Of a stretch of DNA of 64,000 bases, positions 11,274 through 22,651 are shown piece after piece. This stretch comes from Microvelia longipes. Its lineage: Eukaryota > Arthropoda > Insecta > Hemiptera > Veliidae. Within the stretch, counting starts at the first letter, position 1. Every line of letters starts with the position of its first letter. The notes beneath the pieces are model-generated. The model saw only the letters and a program-made list of their open reading frames with translations, was not told where the DNA came from and searched no databases. The translations under genes were made by a program, and so were the position numbers. Location: the NCBI GenBank assembly GCA_018340805.1, contig JACMZG010001863.1, positions 58,810,358 to 58,874,357 of the forward strand, given 5' to 3'.

Positions 11274-11279
11274 TATATA

Positions 11280-11336
<57 letters not shown>

Positions 11337-11430
11337 TATATATATAATATATATAATATATATATAATATATATATACACATATACATACTCATACATAT
11401 ACACACACACACATATATATATATACACGC
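11104..11430. repeat. (CA)n/(TA)n compound microsatellite
   Basis: Alternating CA, ACAT and TA dinucleotide tracts. Open frames of Tyr/Ile or Cys/Met here are artefacts. Confidence 0.95.
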
Positions 11431-11810
11431 ACAATATATATTATTTTTGATATTAATCTTAATAATTTAGCGCTTTATTTTAATGAAATGATGATACCAA
11501 TAATTTAAAAATAATTAAATTTAATATAATAAATTTAAATTAGCACATAAAGACATAAGTATTTGTTATATTTGTAAGAGCAATATTAACATGTGCAAAT
11601 TATTTGACTGTTAATAATAATAACATATGATTTAGATGTGTTCATAACTCTATGAGAGATTATTTTACCAAATATCAAACACATCAATAGATAGCTAGAT
11701 GATCACAGGCCTTCGGTGTCTAGATGCATGACAGGCCTTTGGCCCGCTTAGAACAAGTGTCATAAAGTCATGAGTATTGGTTGTTGTTTTATTATTACTT
11801 ATTTTGCTTC

Positions 11811-12100
11811 TCATGCTTTAGAACCTAAGCAGTTACTTAATTGTCTAGCACTGCTCGTAACTCATTTTGTCTGTATTTTCCAAAGGAAATGCGCTAAAAC
11901 CTTTAAAGATAACTGACTAAGCATAAATATAAGTAACTAAGCTTTAAACTAGTGCAAATAATAGTGCGTACTTCTAATTTTAGAGGCATAGTTTTGTACA
12001 ACAACTGGATGATTATGCGCATTTCCTTTGGAAAATACAGACAAAATGAGTTACGAGCAGTGCTAGACAATTAAGTAACTGCTTAGGTTCTAAAGCATGA
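11811..12100. repeat. 84-bp perfect inverted repeat with 122-bp spacer
   Basis: 11811-11894 and 12017-12100 are exact reverse complements over 84 bases. Each inner end carries CCAAAGGAAATGCGC or its complement. A degraded relative of the arm occurs near 31840-31890. The two arms could form a stable stem. Confidence 0.9.
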
Positions 12101-12925
12101 ACCGGAACCACGCTATGGGCATGGTTCTTGCATAAGCAAGAAATGGGTTGTTTAGCACGCAAACACGCATTCTAAATGAAATTCGCCCGACAGCGGACCA
12201 CCGCGCCGGAATTATTTATTTAGTAGTTGTAAACTTATATTATGTAAAAAGCACGGAAACACGCATCCAAAGGAAATTCGCCCGACATGCGGACCACCGC
12301 GCCAGAATTATTTTCTGGCACATCTTCCAGGATGTGAACCCAGGTACCCAGCGTTTGAGTGGTCGTATTTGCTCCGGACCACTGGCATTCAACTCAGAGG
12401 CCCAAAAAACATTGAAAACGACACCCTACTCGAAATTTAATTTTCAACGACCGTAATTTTGGTTTTCTATAATTTTTGTGGTTTTTTCGACTTTTTGGTA
12501 ACTTAAAGTGGTCGTATCGACTTCGGACCGGTTTCATTCGATTCAGCGCACAAAAATACATAGAAAACGACACCCTACTCGAAATTTATTTTTTATCGAC
12601 CTAAATTTTGGTTTTTGGTAATTTACAATGGTTTTTTCGACTTTTTGGTCACTTAGAGTGGTCGTATCGACTTCGGACCGGTTTTATTTGATTCAGCGCC
12701 TCAAAAAACAGAAATATCGACCTTTTTCGCGGCAAAAAATATTAACCCTGAATTTTGCCGATTTTTTGAAAATTTCGCTGACTCAGCAAACCAGGTTAAT
12801 GACGTCACAAAAACCTGGTTTTCAATAGGGTTCGTGTCCTCCCGAAGATTGATTTTGTACCAAGTTTGGTTAAAAAATATTTAATCCGTTCGAAAGATAG
12901 CGTGTTTACAAGAAAGTGTCTAGAA

Positions 12926-12960
<35 letters not shown>

Positions 12961-13090
12961 AAGTCTCGCGAAAAGTATGTTTTCGTCATTAGGGACCTCT
13001 GAAACGGATTTGTGTCGTGGTCCGAGGTTCGAATTCCGCCATGACGCCTACCGCATTAGGCGAATTTCCAAAGGAAATTCGCTAAAAGAC
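12101..13090 (+). repeat. mosaic dispersed repeat family F, longest copy
   Basis: Contains a duplicated CACGGAAACACGCAT / AAATTCGCCCGAC block, two to three copies of a unit of about 150 bp (ACGACACCCTACTCGAAATT, TGGTCGTATCGACTTCGGAC, ATTCGATTCAGCGC), a GGTTAATGACGTCA block, a (TA)n tract (12925-12962), a GAGGTTCGAATTCCGCC B-box-like site near 13022, and a palindrome GCGAATTTCC/GGAAATTCGC near 13062-13084. Pieces recur at 15838-15990, 31730-32112 and 45470-46560. It is non-coding and looks like a composite non-autonomous element. Confidence 0.6.
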
Positions 13091-13270
13091 ACCTTAAACA
13101 TATTGTGCATCTGAACTGATAAAAAATAATTAAATAAGAAACAAGACACAACATATTTGACTAATGTGTACTCTAACGTCTTTAAATATGTCCAGTAATA
13201 GTTTATAATACATCCTTGATAATTTATTGTAAGTATGAATTCTGCTGATTATTATCTTTTATCATGTTTC

Positions 13271-13845
13271 CATATTTGTGCAATCTTAACTTGCATAGCT
13301 CATTGCTGTGCAAGTTAAGATTGCATAGCTCATTGCTATACATGTTAAGATTGCCTAGCTCATTACTATGCAAGTTAAGATTGGATAGCTCATTACTATG
13401 CAAGTTAAGATTGCATAGCTCATTGATATTCAAGTTAAGATATCGTAGCTCATTGCTATGCAAGTTAAGATTGCATAGCTCATTGATATTCAAGTTAAGA
13501 TATCATAGCTCATTGCTATGCAAGTGAAGATTGCATAGCTCATTGCTATGCAAGTTAAGATATCATAGCTCATTGATATTTAAGTTAAGAATGCATAGCT
13601 CATTGATATTGAAGTTAAGATTGCATAGCTCATTGATATTCAAGTTAAGATACCATAGCTCATTGCTATGCATGTTAAGATTGCATAGCTCATTGATATT
13701 TAAGTTAAGAATGCATAGCTCATTGATATTGAAGTTAAGATTGCATAGCTCATTGATATTCAAGTTAAGATACCATAGCTCATTGCTATGCATGTTAAGA
13801 TTGCATAGCTCATTGCTATGCAAGTTAAGATTGCATAGCTTTGCA
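13271..13845. repeat. 30-bp minisatellite, about 19 copies, with a 120-bp higher-order unit
   Basis: The unit is GCATAGCTCATTGCTATGCA plus AGTTAAGATT. The period is exactly 30 bp over the array with no indel. Blocks 13564-13680 and 13684-13800 are identical 4-unit groups. Because 30 is a multiple of three, long open frames appear on both strands, but they encode only 10-residue repeats with no independent coding evidence. Confidence 0.95.
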
Positions 13846-13849
13846 AAAC

Positions 13850-15070
13850 GCTTAAAATTGATGCACTTAAAGGCAATTTTATATGCTTCTAAAATTTTTG
13901 GGAAGACTCGTTTAAAATTGGCAGCTTGTTTAAACTAATACATGATTTTATAATTATTATTATGTTTTTATTTATTTTACGACTATCAGAATGATATGTC
14001 ATTTCGTCACTGGAGCAGAGGAAACAATTCTATTGAAAGAGGTACATAATGTTACAGTCTATAATACGCAGTTATTAACTCGTCCTGTGTTATAATAGAG
14101 TGTTTATTGGTCTCTAGAACTTATGCATGGATCGTGAGAGAAAGGGAGACCTTACTTGAGTAACCTGCTACTTGAATTATGCAGGTATTGCATTCTGCAT
14201 TTAGGTCAGATATTCAATCCAAGATAAGCTAGTAGTAAAAGTATATGCGGGGTTATTTAATGAAAAAAATATTTGATCCCTTGTGACGCTGCTTCGACTT
14301 ATTGTTGTATTTTTGCGGAACTTTTTATGATTTTTTAAAAAACTATTTCGGCGCCTGCCTATCATAGACGAGCAACGCCAGTCTAAAGTTGTGACCAGCT
14401 ATTTCTAGATATAATAAGGGTCTTTTGTCATATTATTTATAAAATAGTTATTAATTGTCCTAAAATTTAATTTATTAAAAAGCCAATTTACTTAACACTT
14501 TAGGAAAGTATTATTAAATTCGTTGAAAACTGTTCTTTAAAACGGAGCGAATATTGATCAGATTGAAATCTTTTGATTGCTTTCCAAGCGGGTTTATTTG
14601 GGGTCGAACTTGTTCGGTTTGATGGAGGTGCGACGTCCCAGCCGATGAAATTTCCGAGGGTGAATTAAAATCTCGATAATTTTGATTATCAATCTCTTTG
14701 ACGTCTCCATCTTAATTATGTTTTTAATCAATCGGCTATGAACTTGTAGTGTTTCCAAATATTTTGATTTTCAGCGCAACTTGTTGCTTTTTGGCAAATC
14801 AAGTTGTTTAAATATTTTAAGTATTTTCAATCAATATAAACTAAGGCGTTATGATTTTGAAATCGCTTTGATCGTTCTTAGAATGTATTGATTATCCTAA
14901 GCCTAAGGTGGCATTTCTTCGGTTCCGCTGCGTTCGACCTTAAACATAACCCTCGACCCTTAAACCCAGGGTTTTAAGAGCTTCTATAAGATCTAGATAA
15001 TCATTACAAAATATGTGTCATTATAAACCGTCATTATTATTTTACATTATTATTTTACACACGGCTAAGC
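13850..15070. other. no gene seen
   Basis: AT-rich spacer. A short CTTCGGTTCCGCTGCGTTCGACC block near 14917 resembles the repeats at 37081-37380. Confidence 0.5.
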
Positions 15071-15206
15071 TCAGTTGACAGCGTCAGAAAATAATGCGAG
15101 GGAGCCAATGAGGTTACTTCTGGATGTTAAACCACGCCCTCATTATCAAATCAGGCCAACCTTATTGGTTCCTCAACACTATTTTTCCACACCGTCAACT
15201 GACCGT
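15071..15206. repeat. imperfect 44-bp inverted repeat
   Basis: CAGTTGACAGCGTCAG... and the complementary ...CCGTCAACTG pair imperfectly over about 44 bp, with GAGCCAATGAGGTT matching AACCTTATTGGTTC at the inner ends. Confidence 0.5.
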
Positions 15207-15779
15207 CAGCAATGGGTCGTACTATAACTCGGCTAAATTTTATGAATGCATAAAACACATTTAAAGTTTATCTCGCATGCGGGCCTACATTGGTCTGACT
15301 GTAGCAATGTGTTTCATTTCATTTTCAGCGTTCGATTAATCTTTAACGAATGACAGGCATACGTTTTTTAAAATGTTCACAATTTGAAATGTAATGCTTT
15401 TGAATTAAAATTTGGCAAGATTGTCTCTAATTATAATAATAAGAAGATTAGGTTTCATTTCGAAGGCTAAATATCTATTACAAAAAGCTTGTTAGTGATA
15501 AGCAGCATGGAGTCTGTTCTGTTGGGGTATGGGTGACCACTGCGTGTAATACGCATTATTGTCTGTTTGAAGACGAGTCGGAAGTAGTAATTATTGATTT
15601 GTTGTAATAATCTCAGTTTGCAATGCAATATTTGAATAATGATTACATCAGAGATTAAATCTATAATTATTTATGTCTTCATTGTTTATAAATAAGATTT
15701 CTATTATTCAAGTCTTATTATTTTTAACCTTTTAACGAATTTTCTTTTAAAAATATAGAAATGATGAAGCTCCCCTTGG

Positions 15780-15780
15780 T

Positions 15781-15834
<54 letters not shown>

Positions 15835-15836
15835 AT
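15780..15836. repeat. (TA)n microsatellite
   Basis: About 50 bp of pure TA. Confidence 0.95.
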
Positions 15837-15837
15837 A

Positions 15838-15990
15838 TTTGCGAGTGTGTACGTTTGTGATATAGGGGGAAGGGGAAGTAGGGCTTTAATATTTTCCTGG
15901 TTCGAATAAAACTGGTCCGAGGTCAATACTAACATTTTAAGTAACCAAAAAAACCAAGTTAATACGGTCGATAAACCATGCATTTTAAGT
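15838..15990 (-). repeat. family F fragment, minus strand
   Basis: On the minus strand it matches the TCGACTTCGGACCGGTTT / TTTTTGGTAACTTAAAGTGG part of 12101-13090. Confidence 0.5.
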
Positions 15991-16042
15991 AAGGTGTCCT
16001 TATCTATCTTATTTGGGACTCGGTGTCTATTGTTATAATATA

Positions 16043-16467
16043 GTCCAAGAGCCCAGGGGTGTTTTGTTAATAAAAAGTGTAATGGCTGGAACCGGTCTCA
16101 ATTTTTCGTAAATACCTTCCTGCACAAGGATCTGCAATTTGCCGACTCGTATCGGATGGGTGTCCCAGGCAGAACGCACTTTAGGGGTCAAAGGTTCTGC
16201 CTGGGACACCCATCCTATGCGAGTCGGCAGAATTGCAGATCCTTGTTCAGGAAGGTATTTACGAAAAATTGAGACCGGTTCCAGCCATTACACTGTTTGT
16301 TAACTTGGGTGATAAATTTGACCTGTAAAGTGCGTTCTGCCTGGGATGCCCATCCTATGCGAATCGGCAGAATTGCAGATCCTTGTTCAGGAAGGTATTT
16401 ACGAAAAATTGAGACCGGTTCCAGCCATTACACTTTTTATTAACAAAACACCTCTGGGCTCTTGGTC
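16043..16467. mobile_element. 425-bp TA-flanked element with the same termini as 8512-9895
   Basis: Termini GTCCAAGAGCCCAGG and the complementary ...GGGCTCTTGGTC lie inside TA dinucleotides (16041-16042, 16468-16469). It holds one minus-strand and two plus-strand copies of the same roughly 134-bp unit. It is a short form of the same family and shows the arrangement before amplification. No transposase is present. Confidence 0.85.
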
Positions 16468-16469
16468 TA

Positions 16470-17330
16470 ATAATATTGTACCAAAATTTATTATTCATGT
16501 TTATAGTTTTATATTGTTTAATTAATTTTATTATAGGGCATATGATATACAAATTAAATGACCATAAAAGCTTTGTGCAATACTTGGCAGAGTCTTGCCA
16601 TGTAATAATTTCTTCTTTGCATTATTCCTGTTCCATTTATGATATTTTTTTGCATAATGGAAATTTATATTCAAGGAATTTCAAAATGTAAACTTATATA
16701 ACAATCCATTAAATGTATTTATTTAAAAGATAAAACACGTATTTATCGATAATTATAATCTATAAGTATTAATAAATCAAAATCAACAATGCATAATTAA
16801 TTCAAATATTTCAATTTATAAGTTTATCAAGTTTTGTTTTATAAATAATTGAATAATTATGAAACAAAATAATATGCTCGTGTTGATTTAAATGGATAAT
16901 TACCAGTAAAGTCTTAATAAGAATTTCAAAGAGGAATACGTAAATAATAGGAAATAAAGAAGAGAGAGGCGAGTCAAGCGAATTTCCTTTGTTATGCGTG
17001 CTCAGCTATCGATGTTTCGTATAAGTAATCAGTACATTGTCTTATACAGTCTACCGGACGCACTAATACTTGCACGTGTCTTGATAAAATTGAAGTGAAT
17101 TTTAGCGAATTTTCATTATGGAAATGACGCTTATGAGGTTGTACGGATGACGGAAGTTGAGGGTGGGAGTGAGCGGAATCGGTTCCTATTGGCTTCCTGA
17201 TAACAAAAAAATATGTCCGAAAAAAGTTTATATATATATGTCCAGATCTAATACTGATAATCAAATAAATCATCGTATTTTTGTGAACCATACATTTAAA
17301 TATATGTGTGAAAATTTGCAGCCCCATCTA
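16470..17330. other. no gene seen; one dispersed block
   Basis: AT-rich spacer. At 17097-17215 the block TTAGCGAATTTTCATTATGG...ATGAGGTT is shared with 21936-22015, 24890-24960 and 50620-50705. Confidence 0.5.
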
Positions 17331-17610
17331 ATCACCATATGAAGATTTGTGATATTGTGAAATGTTTTATTTACATGACAATCTGAGGACTAGAGTCTTA
17401 AACACCATATGAAGATTTGTGATATTGTGAAATGTTTTATTCACATGACAATCTGAGGACTAGAGTCTTAAACACCATATGAAGATTTGTGATATTGTGA
17501 AATGTTTTATTCACATGACAATCTGAGGACTAGAGTCTTAACACCATATGAGATTTGTGATATTGTGAAATGTTTTATTCACATGACAATCTGAGAACTA
17601 GAGTCTTAAG
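17331..17610 (+). repeat. 70-bp minisatellite, four copies
   Basis: Each unit runs from CACCATATGAAGATTTGTGA to CTAGAGTCTTAAA. Copies are nearly identical; the fourth has small deletions. Confidence 0.95.
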
Positions 17611-18116
17611 TTGTGAAAAAAGTACGAAATCAGGTCCTAAACCTGATTTTCTATTTTTAACAAATTTTGTTTTTTGAACAATGTAATATTATACATTTTA
17701 ATTATGTCTACTCATTTTATAATTATTAATCATTAATTCTCAGATAAGTAAGAAAAAAACAAAGAAAAATATCCAAGCAATAATAATTTATTAACATTAA
17801 AAATTTATTATTTTAATGTCAACTGAATTTGTTTTAAAAATAAATTATTGTCTGCATTAATTAGAAAGAAACTTTCTAAAGAATTAGCTTGATTTTTATT
17901 TTCTTATTTTTAATAAATAATTTACAATTCTAAATAAATAGTTGTTTATGTTAGCATTGATCATTTGTTAATTTTAAAATATAAAATTCAACGTCAAATT
18001 ATTATTATTCATCTCTTGTCATAATTTATTTGTTTTTTAACGAAATTGGTTTGATGAAATACAATAGACTTTGCTAGAAAGTGGTTGTGGAGTGTTTGTA
18101 GGTTCGCTGCTTGTAT
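17611..18116. other. no feature seen
   Basis: AT-rich spacer without coding or repeat signal. Confidence 0.5.
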
Positions 18117-18233
18117 TACTAATAATTTTCTATCTAATAATAATTTTCTTTCTAATTTTGCTAATAATTTTCTATCTAATAATAATTTTGCTAATAATTT
18201 TCTATCTAATAATAATTTTGCTAATAATTTTCG
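18117..18233. repeat. 32-bp AT-rich minisatellite
   Basis: Repeats of TAATAATTTTCTATCTAATA / ATAATTTTGC. Confidence 0.85.
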
Positions 18234-18383
18234 TATCATTCGTTAGTAATGAGCCAAAGTAAATGAATGCAGTTTTGTTGAATTGTTATTTGCAAAATCC
18301 AATCAGCTCATGAGGAGTGATTATAGTAACATGTACCATTATCAAACAATGGAATCCGTAGGAAGATTTTTGTAAACTACATG

Positions 18384-18902
18384 GATCGTGGAGAAAGACT
18401 TTAAACAAAGAGACTAATACTATTAAAGGGAGTACAGAACCCGATTAACACAGTGATAAGGGGTCTGGAAGTGAGACATTTTCCATAGGTGCCGTAACTG
18501 TACTTACCCCTACTATAGTCTCCCTAGAGAGTGACTAGATACTCCTCCACCCCTCTACAACTCCTATTAAGGCACACACTCTACAAACGGCGGACATTTT
18601 TCAGTGATGCCACATTAAACCACTTTATTCAACACAGACAATTAAAGAATACATGCAATAGATAATAATTAAAACATATTTCAAATTCATTTTACTTGAT
18701 TTAAAACAAAATAGTCGAAAAATAATGTAACATTTACGTGAAATTGTCATTATTATGAAAAATAAAAAAAATGACGTCACCAATATACAGTTACGGCACC
18801 TAGCTACCCAAGGATTAATAAGAACTGTTGTATCCTCCCTCTAATAGTATTAGCAGACTTCTAAGTACTTCGTGGTATTAGTCTCTTTGACTTTAAAGGA
18901 TC
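18384..18902. mobile_element. inverted-repeat element, about 520 bp
   Basis: The arms share, in order, CTTTAAA, CAAAGAGACTAATA, TAATACTATTAAAGGGAG (one mismatch in the other arm) and AGGTGCCGTAACTGTA. Small indels interrupt the pairing. There is no transposase and no clear target duplication. Confidence 0.6.
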
Positions 18903-19051
18903 TTGTATGGAAGCAGGTGGCACGTGATAAAACTCGGGTCATGAATCTATCTAATTACTGCAGACAGGTTCAAATAGATTACTAGATTTCTATTTTTATC
19001 CTTGAGACTTACAAATGAACTGACTGCACATATTTCAGAAACTATATTAAC

Positions 19052-19826
19052 AAACAATATTAACATAGATGGTTCACTCCCGAGTGTAGTAGGAACACTC
19101 AATTGACAAGTTTTTGTTTATGATTTAAGTTGGGAGCCTCATCACTAGAGTCTTGAAGAGCGCTAGTGGTAAAAATATATTTGCTCTATTCTCTACTAGA
19201 TTGTGCTGTAGTATTTTTTAAATGCAAACAGTTGCCAATCGTTTTGTAAAATAAAATAAAAGTAAACAAAGATCTATGGTATGCTGTAGTATTCGCGATG
19301 TATTTTTGTTTTCCAAAACTTGGGGGCCTCATCACGTGAAGCAGCACAATCGTTTTCTTAAAAAAAAATAACAATTATTCATTTTTAGGGTTTTAGACTT
19401 AAGATTTCAATTTGCTATCTGAATATAACTTATCGGTTGGCGCAAACGGATAAGTAAAGGAAACAAACAAAAATGAAACTCTGACATTAGAGGTTCAAAT
19501 CCAAGGGGGGATGACAGTATAGGTGGTGAAGTAAGAGTTAGAAATTAAATTTTTCATTTTTTACCAATTTATACGAAATTATTATAGAGCTTTCTTGGGA
19601 TCACTCATCCATCGACTCCTCATCATTCTAGCGCTGAAAAGCGGATGGAAAGACTTGATTACCCTCAACAGCTCGTTGTTTGGTTGAATAAAAATAAATA
19701 AATATAAGTGTCAGAAATAAAAATATCTGACAGATTCACGCTGTCACCACTAGAGCCTCCTGCATCCCATCAACTATTTTTTTTTAAAAAAAACCTTTGA
19801 GTGAGCCATCTATGTTAATATTGTTT
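19052..19826. mobile_element. 775-bp element with 28-bp terminal inverted repeats
   Basis: AAACAATATTAACATAGATG... at 19052-19079 pairs with 19799-19826 with one mismatch. Inside, a TCATCAC(T/G)-containing block is duplicated. It is non-coding, and flanking duplications were not found. Confidence 0.55.
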
Positions 19827-19911
19827 ATCTATGCATATACTTGTTTTTAATGAAAATTGAAGAAATGTTTATAATGAAAAGGAGCCTATCACATTTTTTC
19901 TTATATAGGAC

Positions 19912-20414
19912 TATAAGGCGCGGTCGAATATCCACGGCCTTCTAGAACATTGGATCACCAACAAACTTTTTTTATAACTTTTTTTTCAAAATTTTCAGTA
20001 ATTAGCCGGATTTGTGATAAATGAAGCCTATTTCCGTAATCTGCACGCCCTTTTGTTTAATCTCAAAGAGTATTTACATTCACTCAACGATTTATTTTTA
20101 ATCTAACTTGGTACATACATAATTACTGTTAGACGTCAATATTTTGTGTTATATTTTGACATGTCATATTTGTTAACATTGACGTCTAACAGTAGTTATG
20201 TATGTACCAAGTTAGATTAAAAATAAATCGTTGAGTGAATGTAAATACTCTTTGAGATTAACCAAAAGAGCGTGCAGATTACGGAAATAGGCTTCATTTA
20301 TCTCAAATCCAGCTAATTACTGAAAATTTTGAAAAAAAAAAGTTATAAAAAAGTTTGTTGGTGATCCAATGTTCTAGATTCTAGAAGGCCGTGGATATTC
20401 GACCGCGCCTTATA
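19912..20414. mobile_element. 503-bp foldback element with arms of about 220 bp, copy 1
   Basis: The element is almost entirely an inverted repeat. It starts TATAAGGCGCGGTCGAATAT and ends with its complement, and pairs with few mismatches up to GACGTC on each side of a roughly 45-bp centre (about 20130-20185). The arms contain ACTTGGTACATACATAA. There is no open frame. A second copy is at 43900-44391 with the centre in the opposite orientation. TA lies on both sides of TAAGGCG...CGCCTTA, which would fit a TA target. Confidence 0.88.
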
Positions 20415-21325
20415 CATGCGTGCTAAATATTGATTTAATTTCAAAGTTTTATGAATTGTCAAAATCCTAAATTATTGACTGTAGGCATAATTTGATCCTT
20501 AAAATCCGGTTTTCTGGTGAATGCCACTCTATAATTGTGTGAGAGGTACCTAGTTTTTCTCTTAGTACTCGAAACAACTAAATAGTTTTTGAAATAAGTG
20601 CAGTCTAGACAGTAGCTATGCCAGTTTATCCTTAAACTAAAGCGCTAAGGCTTCACAAGTGTCTATATCTTCTGTAATATCTCCTAAGTGCCGTTTTCAT
20701 CTTATTCTAGTGTACTTGAAAAGAGAATATTAAAGCCTTTATGTTTAGCTCCATCCAACATTCATAAAACACCATAAGAACCGGCTATACGTTCAATAGG
20801 TAATTCTCATAGTACTGAAATATGCTTTCTATTTAGCATAAAACATGTGTTCTGGATGAGATTCGAACCAGAGTTACCTTTTTATTATACCACTTAAGTG
20901 TGTTTCTTATAACGAGGAAGACAAAAAAAACAATATGAAACCTTGTATATAAAATGTGTTGTTTTTTTCACTTTTTACATTTTTATATATGTACTTAAAA
21001 GTGTTGCATTTTATTTACAATATCACTCAATATGTGTATATTTTTAAAAATTATTTATTAAAAAATATTCTTTTAAGTAAAGTATGATCGTTAAAATGTC
21101 TCTTTACCGACATTAGTGTAGATGTATTAGTTGGTAGAAGTTGCTCTAGTTTGTCCTAGCTTCATAACAAGGTTTAAGAGCGGAAAATTAATGCTTTCCC
21201 TGACATAAAAACTTTAATCTGCTTTTCCTTGTCGTTGTAAAGTGGTACTTTTAAAGGAGAAGATTTTCCTAAGTCTTTACGGTCTAGTAAAACAGATTAA
21301 AAGTATCTATTTTATAGTTACAATG
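20415..21325. other. no gene seen; tRNA-like T arm near 20860
   Basis: On the minus strand CTGGTTCGAATCTCATCCAG (about 20855-20874) resembles a tRNA T arm, but no matching 5' half was found. Confidence 0.35.
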
Positions 21326-21470
21326 TTAAAGAAGGTTTTCCTTGAGAAAATTATGTACCCTGTCATACAACCATTTTGGCATCTCATGATGGAAAACTAC
21401 TTCTTCTAACCATAGTAAGCAGTCTGTACTTTTAGTCTTTGGCTGTCTGGCTCTATCAGTACATGATATA
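21326..21470 (-). pseudogene. possible protein-coding fragment beside a SINE
   Basis: The minus strand is open for 47 codons down to TAA at 21326-21328. The composition looks like real protein: C-L-L-W-L-E-E-V-V-F-H-H-E-M-P-K-W-L-Y-D followed by R-V-H-N-F-L-K-E-N. If the SINE at 21471-21698 and one copy of its target duplication are removed, the frame continues about 9 codons further upstream in 21712-21741. I do not recognise the protein. It could be a broken last exon or chance. No start codon or firm splice acceptor was found. Confidence 0.25.
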
Positions 21471-21698
21471 AATAAATAAATGTCCGTTTTAGGGCCTTTC
21501 GGCCCATCAGGGTATTCACCCTGCGGGAACCACCTCAGGTGGGTAGCATCTACTACACTCTAAGAATTAATTAAAGTTGGCAAAATCTTTTTAGTACAAA
21601 TACTATTCATAAAATCTTAGAGCATGGCCCGGGTTGCGAACCCCGGACCTCCGGTGCCGAAATCGAACGCCTTTACAATCACGGCTACGGAGGCAGAT
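21471..21698 (-). mobile_element. tRNA-derived SINE, minus strand, copy 2, 13-bp target duplication
   Basis: AGTACATGATATA is present at 21458-21470 and 21699-21711, a perfect 13-bp target duplication. On the minus strand the head reads CTGCCTCCGTAGCCGTGATT (A box) with GGGGTTCGCAACCCGG (B box). The body ends in (ATTT)n at 21471-21482. It belongs to the same family as 5565-5805. Confidence 0.88.
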
Positions 21699-21711
21699 AG
21701 TACATGATATA

Positions 21712-22650
21712 TGCTGGTAAAAATGTTGCTTGAAAATAAATTAAAGCGTTGCTTTTTAGCTTGGTTGCAATTTGAGTGGTTTTTAAATATTGAGGTTAGC
21801 TTTTTAATCTATCCTGCTATTACTTGCATGTCATGCTAACTACATTGTTATCTTTAAATAAGAATTACTAGTGAGAATATAGTGGTTTGATAAGATTTTT
21901 TCATACAAACAGTCCACCCAGTTTTGTCACGATCTTAGCGAATTTCCATCTGAAAATGACACGAGGTAGTTCAGATGAAGATGGGGGAAGGGGGTATCGT
22001 TTCTACTAGGCCATATTTTAGGTCTGTAAGAGTTAAAAACAAGGATATTTTTTAATGAAAAAAGCAGGTGTTAATTTTTCACTGTCATGGAACCCTATAT
22101 GCTGTCCCTGTCTTATGTTTCCATGATCCACATATTCAAATTCTGCTATATATCCTTAAGTTTGTTTACTTGTTTACTAACTCCAATTGTTTCTCTGTTA
22201 ATTATGTTGTTTGATTATCTCCTGTGTTTATTTTCTGGTTTCAGGTAATCCACTTGAAAATCAATGTACTCAATGAATCGATTGGGCTCTAATAAAGTAA
22301 TAAGGTACTATTTTTATTTTCTTGGAATATTTATGAATATAATATCCTTCATATTATCTTGAATACCGATATACATATATTGTGTTAACCCTGTGCATTT
22401 CAATTGGTTTATAAAATAATTGAGATAACTTAATTTACAAAAAAAAACATAATTTAGCAAATAGAATTATGTCCTTTGACACCTCGACTAAGTCATCGCT
22501 TACAAAGTCCTCTACTTTACCTTTCCGTCTGAATTTCTTAGTTTGGTTGAAATTCTTAGCCTATCTTGTCAGCTGACAGAGTCTAGTTCTTTTTTATTTG
22601 ACATATATGACATAATGTAAACAAAGTACTATATGACGAACTGATATACT
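21712..22650. other. no gene seen; one dispersed block
   Basis: AT-rich spacer. 21936-22015 carries CTTAGCGAATTTCCATCTG, shared with the block at 17097. Confidence 0.5.
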
Positions 22651-22651
22651 A

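Noticed and set aside
11084..11412. Tyr/Ile and Cys/Met-rich frames
   Set aside because: Translations of CA and TA microsatellites.
13264..13938. Open frames of 86-135 codons on both strands
   Set aside because: They arise from a 30-bp tandem repeat; both strands are open simply because the period is a multiple of three.
20855..20910. Possible tRNA gene on the minus strand
   Set aside because: Only a T-arm-like block is present; no acceptor pairing or D arm could be found.
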